Source: Piper betle
Lineage: Eukaryota > Streptophyta > Magnoliopsida > Piperales > Piperaceae
Length of the DNA: 64,000 nucleotides
NCBI GenBank assembly: GCA_033002965.1
Contig: JAURVB010013341.1
Location: forward strand, 62,001-126,000
Direction: 5' to 3'
Under the pieces are notes generated by a model, which was not told where the DNA came from, made no database searches, and was given only the letters and a program-made list of their open reading frames with translations. Positions 12,391 to 22,598 of the stretch are shown one piece after another. The position numbers and the translations under genes were made by a program. Position 1 is the stretch's first letter. Every line of letters starts with the position of its first letter.

Positions 12391-12585
12391 TGTAATGACC
12401 CGGCCCAAAGTGCAACGTAATGAGCCTAAGTCATTTCTTTAAAATGGTTAACCCAAGTTAAAGATCTATAGTCCATTCTCACTTATAAACAGGATCTTCT
12501 CCCAGTAGGTATTAAATATGGGATTAAGTTGAGGAATCTTCTCCCAGTAGGTATTAGATGTGGGACTAAGTTGGGGGATCTCACA
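12391..12585 (-). repeat. TRIM-like short LTR with internal duplication
   Basis: 195 bp, TGTAATGACCC on plus to ..GATCTCACA. Read on minus it starts TGTGAGATCCC, ends GGGTCATTACA and is preceded by a purine-rich tract, so it looks like the 3' LTR of a small minus-strand element. Two copies of a ~44-bp unit containing ATCTTCTCCCAGTAGGTATT lie side by side. I see no second copy of this LTR in the window. Confidence 0.5.
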
Positions 12586-12720
12586 ATCCACCCACCTTAG
12601 GAAATTTCATCCCCGAAATGCCTATACTTGGCCCGTTGGTAACCCCAGCCCATGACCTTTCTGGCCCGTGACCGGCAACCTAGCCAACATCCCTAATCCA
12701 GCCCACCATCTAACACGTAA

Positions 12721-12736
12721 CCAGGCTCTGATACCA
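12721..12736 (-). other. Orphan minus-strand primer-binding site in C
   Basis: On minus it reads TGGTATCAGAGCCTGG, the tRNA-Met complement, next to an LTR end starting at 12739. It belongs to a minus-strand element, although the gag-pol remnant of C is on plus. Confidence 0.65.
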
Positions 12737-12738
12737 GC

Positions 12739-12968
12739 TATAACGACCCGCCATTTTTCATGATATTGTGGCCCTTGCTGGCTAGGTGTTACCCAAAATT
12801 TAACAAAAACCAACCCTATAACAACCAGTCCTAACCGGACTGGGTGGTACTTAAAAGGTTACATGTATAATATGAAAGTAAATAAGTCTAGCATTTCTAA
12901 CTCAAAAGAACTTATTTTTCAAATGACAATGCATGAAGTAATTATCCCATAGTCTTGGATCGTTTCCC
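12739..12968 (-). repeat. Inverted 230-bp LTR end
   Basis: Nearly the reverse complement of 18835-19064, the last part of C's right LTR. At its inner edge it ends in GTTTCCC, the same seven bases that occur in both the LTR and the normal leader after the primer site (as in element A). The join therefore looks like a template switch or inversion at 7-bp microhomology. Confidence 0.7.
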
Positions 12969-13526
12969 ACTAGCTCACATTTTATGACTAAAGTACCTTG
13001 TTGAAAAGTCCAATTATTATCTTTTCCCACTGTGTGTGTTATTAATTAACAAATTCATTCGCTAATAAAAGTAAGTCATAATTGGGAAAAAAACATATTA
13101 ATGAACCATAATGATTCAACGTTTCACAAGGCAGGCACTAATAGACAGTCAAGCCAATCAGCGCAGTCAAATTCGAACAAAGAGAATGTATTGGCCCAAA
13201 TCCTATGGGCCATATAGGGACTGGCGCAGGCTTAAAAAAATACAAAATTCTGTGGTTTAGAATATTGTGCAGCGGTTACCAAGAGTGGTAACAGGGAATG
13301 GAGCCTCAAACTCGGCAACGGGCTTAGTAATGTCCCAGATGGTGATCAGGGGAGTGCCCATGGGTGGGCAGGGTTATCTGATCCGGGCGAGTGAGGGGAG
13401 CTTCCAAACCTAGTGCCACCGGTAGTCTGACAAGTGGTGCCACCAGCTGTGGATGATAGTGAACTATACACTATGGAAAAGTTCTGAAAGAATAGAGCTG
13501 AGGTATTCATTGGAGGGACTTATCCA

Positions 13527-13823
13527 ATGAAGGCAGAGAGCTGGATAGACATTACTGAAAAAGCGTTTAGGGCTCTATCGGTGCCCCACGGCCATCAAGT
13601 GAGATTGGCAACATGCATGCTTCAAGAGGAAGCTTCTTATTGGTGGAAATCCATGGAGAAAACCACTTTCCATCGACGTGAGATTTCCTCCATCGCATGG
13701 GCGGAATTTGTGGCAGCTTTCAATGGACAATATTTTCCAGAGCCCGTTGTCCAGAAGAAAGCATTGACGTTCGCCAATTTGGTTCAGGGGGAGGATTTAC
13801 TCCGAGAATATGTGTATTCCTAG
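13527..13823 (+). pseudogene. Element C gag fragment
   Basis: 98 codons matching residues in the middle of element A Gag, including MKAESWIDI, LATCMLQEEASYWW and FNGQYFPEP. The upstream part of gag (about 13100-13526) is recognisable but has stops. It ends at a stop just after LREYVYS; in element A this Gag continues for about 200 more codons. Here the sequence passes directly into the start of RT, so the Gag C-terminus, zinc knuckle and protease are deleted. Confidence 0.8.
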
Positions 13824-14632
13824 AAGAACTTCCAGGGTTACCTCCTAAGCGGGCAGTGAAGTTTTCCATTGACCTTGCACCTGGAGTGACACCAATTTCT
13901 AAAGCACCAGTCTTGACACTGCCAAATGGTAATGAAGGATTTGTAGTCTTTAGTGATGCGTCTTTGTTGGGTTTAGGATGCATCCTTATGCAAGAAGGTA
14001 AGGTGGTGGTCTGTGCCTCTCGTCAATTGAAGATTCATGAGCAAAATTATGCAACCCATGACTTGGAACTGGCAGCAGTGGTTTTTGCCCTAAAGATTTG
14101 GAGACACTACTTGTATGGGGCCCACTTTGAAGTCTTCACTAACCACTACAGTTTGAAGTATATCTTCACCCAGAATGACCTTAACCTTCGACAGAGGCAG
14201 TAGATGGAATATCTGAAGGACAACGACTTCCAAATCTTACACCATCCAGGGAAAGCGAATGTGGTAGCCGACGCATTGAGTCGGAAGGGTAAAGTGGACA
14301 AAAGTCAGCAATTAGCTAGTCTTTGGGCCATGCCAGCAAAAGTGGTATCTATCAACCCGGTGGAGCAACTAACAGGCTTATTGGCAAATTTGGTTGTTTT
14401 CAATGATTTAGTTGATCGTGTTAAGCTAGCACAAATGGGTGATGAGGAGCTGAATAAAATGTTGGACAAGATTCCTGACATTGTAACTGATTCAAATAGT
14501 GTGATCAGATTTAGAGGACGGTTGTGTGTACCCAAGGATAATGCACTGAGGCGGGATATTTTGGAGGAGGCTCATCGCTCAATGTTCTCGATACACCCTG
14601 GAGTTACTAAAATGTATCAGAATTTAAAGTGA
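13824..14632 (+). pseudogene. Element C truncated RT fused to RNase H and integrase start
   Basis: Begins with the RT leader motif [13 protein letters not shown] and then jumps at about 13912 from SKAP straight to the RNase H connection ([17 protein letters not shown]). The RT fingers, palm and FVDD are missing. RNase H acidic residues are present ([14 protein letters not shown]), but the third Asp motif reads FTNHYS. At 14201-14203 a TAG replaces the expected Trp codon; after it the frame stays open to 14632 through HPGKANVVADALSRK and the integrase zinc domain. Confidence 0.8.
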
Positions 14633-15823
14633 ACCTACTGGTAGATTGGGATGAAGAGGGATGTTGTGAATTTTGTCTCTAAGTGTCAGACTGCCAATAG
14701 ATCAAAGCCCAACATCAACTACCTGGAGGACTGTTACAACCTTTAGAAATACCATCGTGGAAATGGGAGTGTGTCACATGCGATTTTTTTCAAAGCTGCC
14801 AAGAACTCAAAAGAAGCATGACTCCATATGGGTAGTTGTGGACCGACTAACTAAGGTAGCTCACTTCATCCCCATGAAATCAATGAGAACGGCGGAATAC
14901 CTAGCAGGATTATATGTTGACAATATTGCCAAATTGCATGGGATTCCAAAGGAGATAGTCTCCGACCGCGATCCCCTATTCACCTCACATTTCTGGGAAG
15001 CTTTCTAAAAAGCCATGGGAACTCAAATTAAGTTGAGTACAGCATATCATCCCCAAATTGATGGTCAGAGTGAGAGGACTACTCAAACTTTGGAAGATTT
15101 GTTAAGAGCTTGCATTCTTCACTAGGGGAGTGACTGGGAGAAACACTTAGCCTTGGCTGAATTCACCTACAATAACTCTTACCAAGCCAGTATAGGGATG
15201 ACACCATTTGAAGCCTTATATGGTACGCCTTGTAGATCTCCATCGTGCTGGCTAGAGTCTACCGAAGCAGTTATAGTCGGGCTAGAGATGGTGAGGGAAG
15301 CAACTGAAAAGGTGAAACTCATTCAGCAAAGACTTAAGGCAGCTCAGGATCGACAAAAGAGTTATGCTGATACTCGAAGGAAGGACCTAGAGTTCCAAGT
15401 TGGGGAGTTTGTGTCCTAAAGACATTTCCTACAAAGGGGGTGATCAAATTTAAAATATCAGGAAAGTTGAAGCCAAGATTCATAGGACCGTTTCCACTCC
15501 TGGATCGAGTTGGGAATTGTGCATATAGATTAGCATTGCCACCAAGCCTTGTTGGAGTACACAATGTTTTCCATGTGTCAATGCTAAAGAAGTATGTACG
15601 GGATGAGGATCATATCATCACAAATTTTGAAGACTTAGAGCTACAATCAAATTTAACTTACGAGGAAAAGCCGATCCGCATCCTGGCAAGAGAAATTAAA
15701 ACACTCAGGAATAAGAAAATTCCTTTGGTAAAAGTATTGTGGGAAAATCAGGGGTCAAAGGAAGCTACATGGGAGATTGAACAAGAAATGGTAAGGAAAT
15801 ACCCTTGCCTGTTTGTGGCATAG
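14633..15823 (+). pseudogene. Element C integrase core, C-terminus and chromodomain-like tail
   Basis: Several pieces in shifting frames. 14673-15008 has the core with WVVVDRLTKVAHFIP and IVSDRDPLFTSHF; 15153-15419 has AEFTYNNSYQASIGMTPFEALYG; 15440-15823 has FIGPFPLLDRVG, HVSMLKKYV and the chromodomain-like KVLWENQGSKEATWE. Stops at about 14630, 14642 and 15008 look like C-to-T or G-to-A changes. The last piece is the best preserved chromodomain-type tail in the window. Confidence 0.8.
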
Positions 15824-16089
15824 GAGTTTTATAATTGTAGTGGCATGAACCGATCCTAAAGAAATAAATAAAGTTAATCATAATTGTTCTGTTGTTTGTT
15901 CTATTTTTTTAATATATTCGACTCGGGCAGGGAAGGATTGAACATTAGAGAATTAATATTAATTATATTATATTCTCTACCCGATTAAGTCTAATCGGTT
16001 AAATATTTTATTCTTTACCCGGTTACCCGGTTAAAGGAATTAAATACGGGTGTTGGTGTGTTCCACAAACCCTAGCCGTCATTACATTT

Positions 16090-16096
16090 TATAAAG
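16090..16096 (+). promoter_or_regulatory. TATA-like box of LTR C
   Basis: TATAAAG just after the ACAAACCCTAGCCGTCATT block, at the same relative position and strand sense as the TATA box of LTR A. Confidence 0.4.
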
Positions 16097-16992
16097 GATG
16101 TCCTCCACCCTAGCCTTCATTCGCATTCTCTTCTCCTCTTCCTTGCCGCTTGTCTTCTTCCTTGCTTAGGTATTCTTCCTATCTCCCTCTTCATAATTAT
16201 CTTACATGCATATTTTAATTTTATAATAAAATTTATAATCGTGAGGATTAAAGTTAAAAATCAACAAGAAAGAAAAGAAAACTGAAATCTCGTCCATGGC
16301 CGACGGGTGCAAATTGTTGGCGATATGGGCAACTGTGAACAAGTTTGCAAGGCTTCCCCTCACACCCCCGACGGCCCCTCTGGTTGCTGGGTTGAAGGGA
16401 TGGCTCGCCATGTCCCTGGTTTCCGGTAGGTGGCGGACTTGCAGCGGTGGATGGGCGGAGTTGCAAGGGTGATGGAAGTGGCGACATTCTGTTGCAATAG
16501 GTGCTGTAATTGATGTTCAAAAGGGTAGACACCGGTTGTGCTTCGCCGACAGCATCATGGGTTCCTTCACAGAAGTTCAGGGTACCGGAACAGTCCATAA
16601 CGGCGACCTTCTTGCCAGAATTCATGGCAGCGACGTGCAGAAGTGGGGAGGACGACCATACTCCTTCCAACGTCCAAAGGTAGCTTATCCTTACTGTTTT
16701 GAGGCCGGCCTGAGGTCGTGGAACATATGAATTGGAGCAAGGTGCAAGAAAGGAGGGGTCTTGAGGCTGGGAGAAGAAGAACAGGCCAGGAGTTGGGGGC
16801 CATGGTGCAGCACATGGTCGTCTTGGTTAACTGCTGTAAAACACACACTTTAGGCTTCCAATTGGTTGGTGGAAAAGGTTGAAGTTGAGGGAGGATGTGA
16901 TTCTGTGTTTGAGTGCCAAGAAAAGGGGCGAAGAAGAAGGGCGTGGTCTGGTTTTGGTGCTGGTTTTGGGTGCAGAGAAGAGTGGCGACGGG

Positions 16993-17029
16993 AAAAAGAA
17001 GAAGAAGAAGAAGAAGAAGGAGGAGGAGG
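16993..17029. repeat. GAA/GGA purine-rich low-complexity tract
   Basis: GAAGAAGAA turning into GGAGGAGGA at the end of the GC-rich leader of LTR C. Confidence 0.8.
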
Positions 17030-17765
17030 AGTAGCAGGAGGAGGGTGGCAGTTCTGTAAATACTGGTTGACTCGATACCGACTCGAGTTAAAAAAAATAC
17101 AAACTCGTAATAAATGTTTAAAAATAGTTATTTTAACGGGTTATAGGGAAAAGTTACTAAACTAATTAATTATTTGACGAAGTCGACATAGACATAGTAA
17201 TAAAAAAATATGGTAATGAGAAACTGTCGATAATTAATCAGCGTAATAAAAGCGATTAAATTAAATCAGACGATTATAAGTGATTAATAAATAAAGATAT
17301 TACCTTTACCATATTAAATTTGATATTAAGTAAATAAAGTTATTATTTTAATGACGAGTAAGTAATGTAGAAAATGGGTTATTAAACTATAGCCGGGTAG
17401 CAATCACTCGCGTCGAACCTAAATAGCATAATGGACATAAATAAAGTTTAAAACTTTATAGAGTCAAATAATTTAAAATATTTGTAATAATAATATTTAT
17501 GACTTAAAATAATATAAATTATTTTAAATAATTTAATTAAACAACTTAATTAATTAAATTGGTGTAAGTAATAGTAATGATTAAAAAACTTATAACCGAA
17601 GAAAAATATACTAATAATAGTAATTAAATATTTGGGTACAAGTTGATAATTATTTTATTATTTGTTAGGTGTTAATTATGATCTAGATTATTAATGTAAA
17701 GTAGGATTTAAATGATTATGTCACATGAATAGTTTAATATTTAATGTTGTTGAAATTTAATAGTG

Positions 17766-17798
<33 letters not shown>

Positions 17799-17806
17799 AT
17801 ATATAT
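17766..17806. repeat. (TA)n microsatellite in LTR C
   Basis: A TA run followed by an imperfect TTATAATATA extension. Confidence 0.9.
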
Positions 17807-18059
17807 TAGTCATTTAATTGCATGCATTTCTACTCGAATGAAATTAGACTTATGTATAATTTTATGTCCTCATTCAGATTAGGATCATTGGTCGCAGCTA
17901 CAAGTTCGAAATATCTAGGTCCGTATAATTATTTAAAATGTCATATTTTCCCTTGTGGATAACCTGGTCAGCCTGAGCCCAAATTCGACCACCATGCACT
18001 GAGTATAACTGGGGTCAAGGAAATGACTCAATCTAATACGGGTTACGCCCTTCATAACC

Positions 18060-18610
18060 AAATAATGGACATGATGGACTGGCCCATCAGCCAATGAATT
18101 GGACATGGCGGATTGGACTCGCCAGCCAATTACGGACATGGTGGATTGGACCCACCAGCCGATAACGGACATGGCGGATTGGACTCGCTAGCCGGTAATG
18201 GACATAATGGACTGACCCATCAACCAATAAATTGGACATGGCGGATTGGACTCACCAGCCGATAACGGACATGGCGGATTGGACTCGCCACCCGGTAATG
18301 GACATGATGGACTGACCCATCAGCCAATAAATTAGACATGGCGGATTGGACTCGCCAGCCAATTACGGACATGGTGGACTGACCCATCAGCCAATAGATA
18401 GACATGGTGGACTAACCCATCAGCTAACTAATGGACATGGTGGATTGGACTCACCAGCCAATAACGGACATGGCAGATGGGGCTCGCCAGCTGGTAACGT
18501 ACATGATGGACTGACCCATCACCCAATAGATGGACATGGTGGACTGACCCATCAGCCAACTAATGGATATGGTGGACTAAACCATCAGCTAATAAATGGA
18601 CATGTTGGAA
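18060..18610. repeat. Minisatellite in LTR C (GGACATGGYGGA units)
   Basis: About a dozen diverged units of 35-45 bp. Each begins like TGGACATGGTGGA and continues TTGGACTCGCCAGCC or CTGACCCATCAGCC. The array sits where LTR A and the solo LTR carry the unrelated CCGGCCGTAGCC array, so the two arrays occupy equivalent LTR positions. Open frames through it (for example 18346-18690) are repeat artefacts. Confidence 0.85.
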
Positions 18611-19069
18611 TGGTCACAAGTGCCAATATTATAGATAATGATAGGGAGTTTATGGACTTGTTTTATTTAATTATATGGCTTAGTGGTTAATCACTAACGT
18701 GGAATTGCCTCCGCAGTTAGCAGCTAGACCAAAAGACTAAGAGACGATAGGGTGGTTCTTCTACCAACGCAGGTGGTGAATGTTTAGTAAAGGGACTTCT
18801 CTTTTTACTTTTCTTGTGTTATAAATGTAGCTATGGGAAACGATCCAAGACTGTGGGATAATTACTTCATGCATTGTCATTTGAAAAATAAGTTCTTTTG
18901 AGTTAGAAATGCTAGACTTATTTACTTTCATATTATACATTTAACCTTTTAAGTAACACCCGATCCGGTTAGGACTGGTTGTTATAGGGTTGGTTTTTGT
19001 TAAATTTTGAGTAACACCTAGCCAGCAAGGCCCACAATATCGTGAAAAATGGCGGGTCGTTACATACAC

Positions 19070-19942
19070 CTTGAGCTGACGAAATGCATAGGCTATAACC
19101 TTATCCTACTGCATCAAAACACAACCTGGACCAACGCTTGAGGCATCTGTGTAAACCACAAAATCTTTATGTCCTTCTGGCAATATGGGGACAGGCGCCG
19201 AAGTCAACCTCTCCTTTAGCATCTTGAAACTTCACTCCCATTCATCTTTACATTTGAATCATTCCTCCTTCCTAATCAACTGTGTAAGAGGAGCTTCTAG
19301 GGAAGAGAAACTTTGTATGAACCGTCTGTAGCAACCAACTAAGCCTAGGAAACTCTGAACCTCAGTAGCTGTCTTCGACTATTCCCACTATATTATTGCT
19401 TCTATCTTGGCTAGATCTACTGAGATACCAGATGCTGAGATGATATGGCTGAGAAAATTCACTTCTAAGAGCCAAAAACTACCCTTCAAAAACTTTCCAT
19501 ACAACATGTTCTCTCTCAGGGTCTGCAACACAATCCTCAGATGTTGAACATGCTCTTCGCTACATGAAGAGTATACCAAGATGTCGTCTACAAAGACCAT
19601 CACAAACTGGTCTAAATATTAACTGAACACACTATTCATCAAGTCCAAAAATGTGGCTGGAGCACTGGTCAATCCAAAATGCATGACCAAAAACTCGTAG
19701 TGGCCATATCTGATCCTGAATGCAATTTTTATTATGTCTTTTACTCTAATCTTTAACTGGTAGTATCCTGACCTCAAATCGATCTTCGAGAAGATGACAG
19801 CTAAGCTTAACTGGTCGAATAGATCAACAATGCGAAGAACTAGGTATATATTCTTAATAGGTGAATGGTTTAGCATCCTGTAAATGATGCATAAATGCAT
19901 GCTTTCATCCTTCTTCCACATAAATAGCACGGTGCACCCCAT
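19070..19942 (-). pseudogene. Element B reverse transcriptase and RNase H start
   Basis: 19619-19942 encodes RT fingers and palm with [26 protein letters not shown] and [10 protein letters not shown]. 19388-19603 continues in another frame with the active site FVDD in [13 protein letters not shown] and the thumb region. From 19387 down to 19070 RNase H similarity continues with stops and is then cut by element C. Motif-A Asp is kept here, unlike element A. Confidence 0.8.
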
Positions 19943-20154
19943 GGAGAGGCACTCGGTCTTATGAACCCTTGATCTAATAGTGTCTGCAACTGTTCCTTGA
20001 GTTCCCCGAGCTAAAGAGGTGTCATTCTAAACAGAGCTCTAGAGATAGGTGTTGTGCCTAACATCAACTTAATGGTGGGGCCTACTTCTCTCTCTAGCGG
20101 CAATCCTATAATCTCATCTGGAACTATATCGATAAATTCTCTGACCAGTGGAAT

Positions 20155-20869
20155 CTACTCAATGTTCAATCTATCCCCTAAACCAATCCACTCAGACTGT
20201 ACTAATCCTGCTATTATCAATTCACTAACTCGATTTAGATATTTCACTACAATCTCATAGGATATCCATCCTTGTTCTCTATCTTTACCCTGACCCTGGA
20301 AGAAAAAGTAGTGTCTTCTGTGGCAAAAAGTCACCATCTTTCTTCGGCAATCTATCATGGCTCTTTGCTTGGAAATCCAGTTCATTCCAAAATCACATCA
20401 AATTCTTGTAGTGAGAACAATATAAAATCAGCTACAAGATGTCAATATTAAATCTCAATAGGGACATTACGCCCACACTCGCTCATAGCTATAATACTAC
20501 CGGCAGAAGTGGACACTAATAGTGAATGTCCTAATTCTTCTAATTTGCATCAATTCTACTTGTGTATGCATATGAAATAAAGGAATGTGTGCAGCCAAAA
20601 TTGAATAGGACTCGTGTAGATACAAAGCCTACTAAAGCATACCTATCACAACTGTCATGTCCACTAGTGCCCCTACCATTATGGCTACATAAATCCTTAC
20701 CGGCTACTGTTGTGTTGGGGCAGGAAGTGCTACTGGTATACAACCTAATTCTGATCCTGAGATGGTCGTGCCTGCTGGCTACCTCTTTCATGTCTGGCCT
20801 ATCTTGCAGCCATATTTCCTCTCTACTTTTGTCCACTCTACTATTGTTTAGGTCGCTCTTGATCTCCAC
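20155..20869 (-). pseudogene. Element B protease region
   Basis: At the end of the 20540-20869 piece the motif VLFNFGCTHSFIS aligns with the retropepsin active site, with Asp-Ser changed to Asn-Phe. 20155-20385 holds the later NWISKQRAMIDC motif (equivalent to GMDWL in element A). The intervening 20386-20539 has stops. Confidence 0.6.
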
Positions 20870-21249
20870 CTCTTTGACCTTGACCTTAGCCCCGTTGGCA
20901 CTATGCTAGGGAGCTGGAAGTGTAAGTCTCTATTGAGGCACTGCAAATCTCAACTGCTGGCTTTGGCCGGTTGGACAATCTGTGGCTCAAGGCCCTGGCG
21001 GACCACAACTGTAGCATGTGATAGTACCTGCTATGCACTCGACTACACTATGTTCTAGTAAACTTCAACTGTAGCATGCGTTAGTGCCTTCTCTACAGTC
21101 ACCTCCATGATGACATTTACAAATCAAACAGAGAGATGGTCTATTGTCCTTGACTGGCCTTCCATAGCTCTCATAGCAATAGGAACATCTACCCGTCAAC
21201 TGTGTTGTGCTCCTTGTTTTGGTTGATACGGCATTATATGTTAATAGTT

Positions 21250-22363
21250 CTGATCAAAATCTTGGCATGGTTGAGTGGCTATAACTCGCTCTACCTCACT
21301 ATATCACCAAAGGTGGCAAACTTCCTATCCAAGTAAGCCATCCGGATCTCATGATGAATGCGCTCGTAAAAGCGCTCTATTCTCCTTCTCTCAGTTGAAA
21401 CCAAATTTGGTGCAAACCTTTCTAGAGCTTTGAATCTAGTCTCATACTATACCACTGTCATGGGATCCTGTTTTAGTGTCTGGAATTCCTCCTCCTTTCT
21501 CTTCTTGACTTCTAGCGGTTAGTACTTCCCACTAAATTCTGCTCTGAATTCTTCCCAGATGTTGGTTTGAGGTTGGCAATGGGCAAATGTGGAATTCAGC
21601 ACTAAATCCCATCTTGTCATGACTTCATCACAGAAATGTCCTCCAATGATGCGCACTTGGCGCTGCATCGGACATGCCATGCTTCTAAATTCACTGATTT
21701 CAAATGAGATCCACAAAAGGCTTCCTCTACATCCATCTTTCTAAAGAATGGCCGTCCACATTTTTTTCACAAACCTTTCAGACTACCACAATTCCAAATT
21801 TCTTGCATCAGTTAATCTGTTGGACCCTTCTCCCAATTCATACTATGAAAATTGTGCTCCTATACCTCCTGGTAGACTGTCAAATCTTGCAGCTCCACAT
21901 CCACCTATAGTCTGTCTGCTAAATGATACTCCGGATCCATAAACATTTGGGCCCATTCTTGTCTTAAATGGGGCAAACCAAGCAGTCGTGTTGGAGTAGT
22001 CCTCTATTGTAGCAATGGAAGAGGCGGCAGCAAAGGGCCCATGAGAACTACTCGCTCTCCTCATGCCTCGTCATCCACTATTGGTCTCTTCTCAGCTCTG
22101 GCTACTAAGAGGGCTATCTATCTGAGTTCTCTCCTAAATTCAACTTCGTTCTATTGCATCTATATCAGAGCCTCAGCCAATTTGGCAATATTTGCATCTC
22201 TCTCTTGTGGACTACTACTATTTCGATGAATGTCATGGTGACAACTCTCACTACGTTGACCAACTAAGGGTGGCACACTGGGCTCTCCTTGTGTCATGGT
22301 AGTCACCGATTGGCTAGAAGCTGTATCACTATGACCATGGTTATGACTTTCTTGTCTACGCAA
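21250..22363 (-). pseudogene. Element B gag remnant
   Basis: Minus-strand pieces at 22363-22160, 22064-21843 and 21716-21519. The last has the Gag core pattern RWDLVLNSTF and WEEFRAEFSGKY. The region 20870-21250 should contain the zinc knuckle and shows Cys-rich fragments only. Too broken to encode a particle protein. Confidence 0.5.
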
Positions 22364-22578
22364 TAGAGGGTATGGGACCCTAATCTGTGTCCTACAAGTC
22401 TATCTCACCATTCTACTAGGACTCACTATTCTAACCTAAACACACTGACACGCAATTGATTGGTAAGAAAATCTGCAAACAAAAAGAATAAAACTAAAAT
22501 ATACCTTTCGGCACAACTTTTAGCAACTTTTGCACGCATGTGACCTGTAATAATATCTACCATCCTAATCAACCGAGA

Positions 22579-22594
22579 GTTACCTCTAATACCA
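22579..22594 (-). other. Primer-binding site of element B
   Basis: On minus TGGTATTAGAGGTAAC, four bases inside the LTR end. It is a mutated form of the tRNA-Met complement TGGTATCAGAGC. Confidence 0.6.
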
Positions 22595-22598
22595 AGAC

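Larger units (their letters stand above)
12391..19064 (+). mobile_element. Element C: mosaic Ty3/gypsy insertion
   Basis: It starts TGTAATGACCCGG and ends GGCGGGTCGTTACA, and is flanked by TGCAC (12386-12390) and TACAC (19065-19069), a target duplication with one mismatch. It interrupts the RNase H of element B. Contents from left: a TRIM-like 195-bp LTR, 150 bp holding a minus-strand primer site, an inverted copy of the LTR end (12739-12968), a plus-strand gag-pol remnant (13527-15823), and a long LTR (to 19064). The mixed orientation is not compatible with a simple intact element. Confidence 0.7.
15824..19064 (+). repeat. Long right LTR of element C (start unresolved)
   Basis: It shares with the solo LTR and LTR A the blocks ACCCGGTTAAAGGAATTA and CACAAACCCTAGCCGTCATT (around 16020-16085), a GC-rich leader (16300-17040) and the final GGCGGGTCGTTACA. 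The canonical TGTAAAGACCCGG start is not found, so the left boundary lies somewhere in 15824-15960. Long AT-rich sequence fills 17100-17900. It encodes nothing I can support. Confidence 0.65.

Noticed and set aside
16254..16848. Overlapping minus-strand frames of 90-138 codons as genes
   Set aside because: GC-rich leader of LTR C, open in several registers, with no recognisable domain.
18060..18610. CRISPR-like array
   Set aside because: Units are contiguous, diverged and without unique spacers, in a plant LTR. It is a minisatellite.
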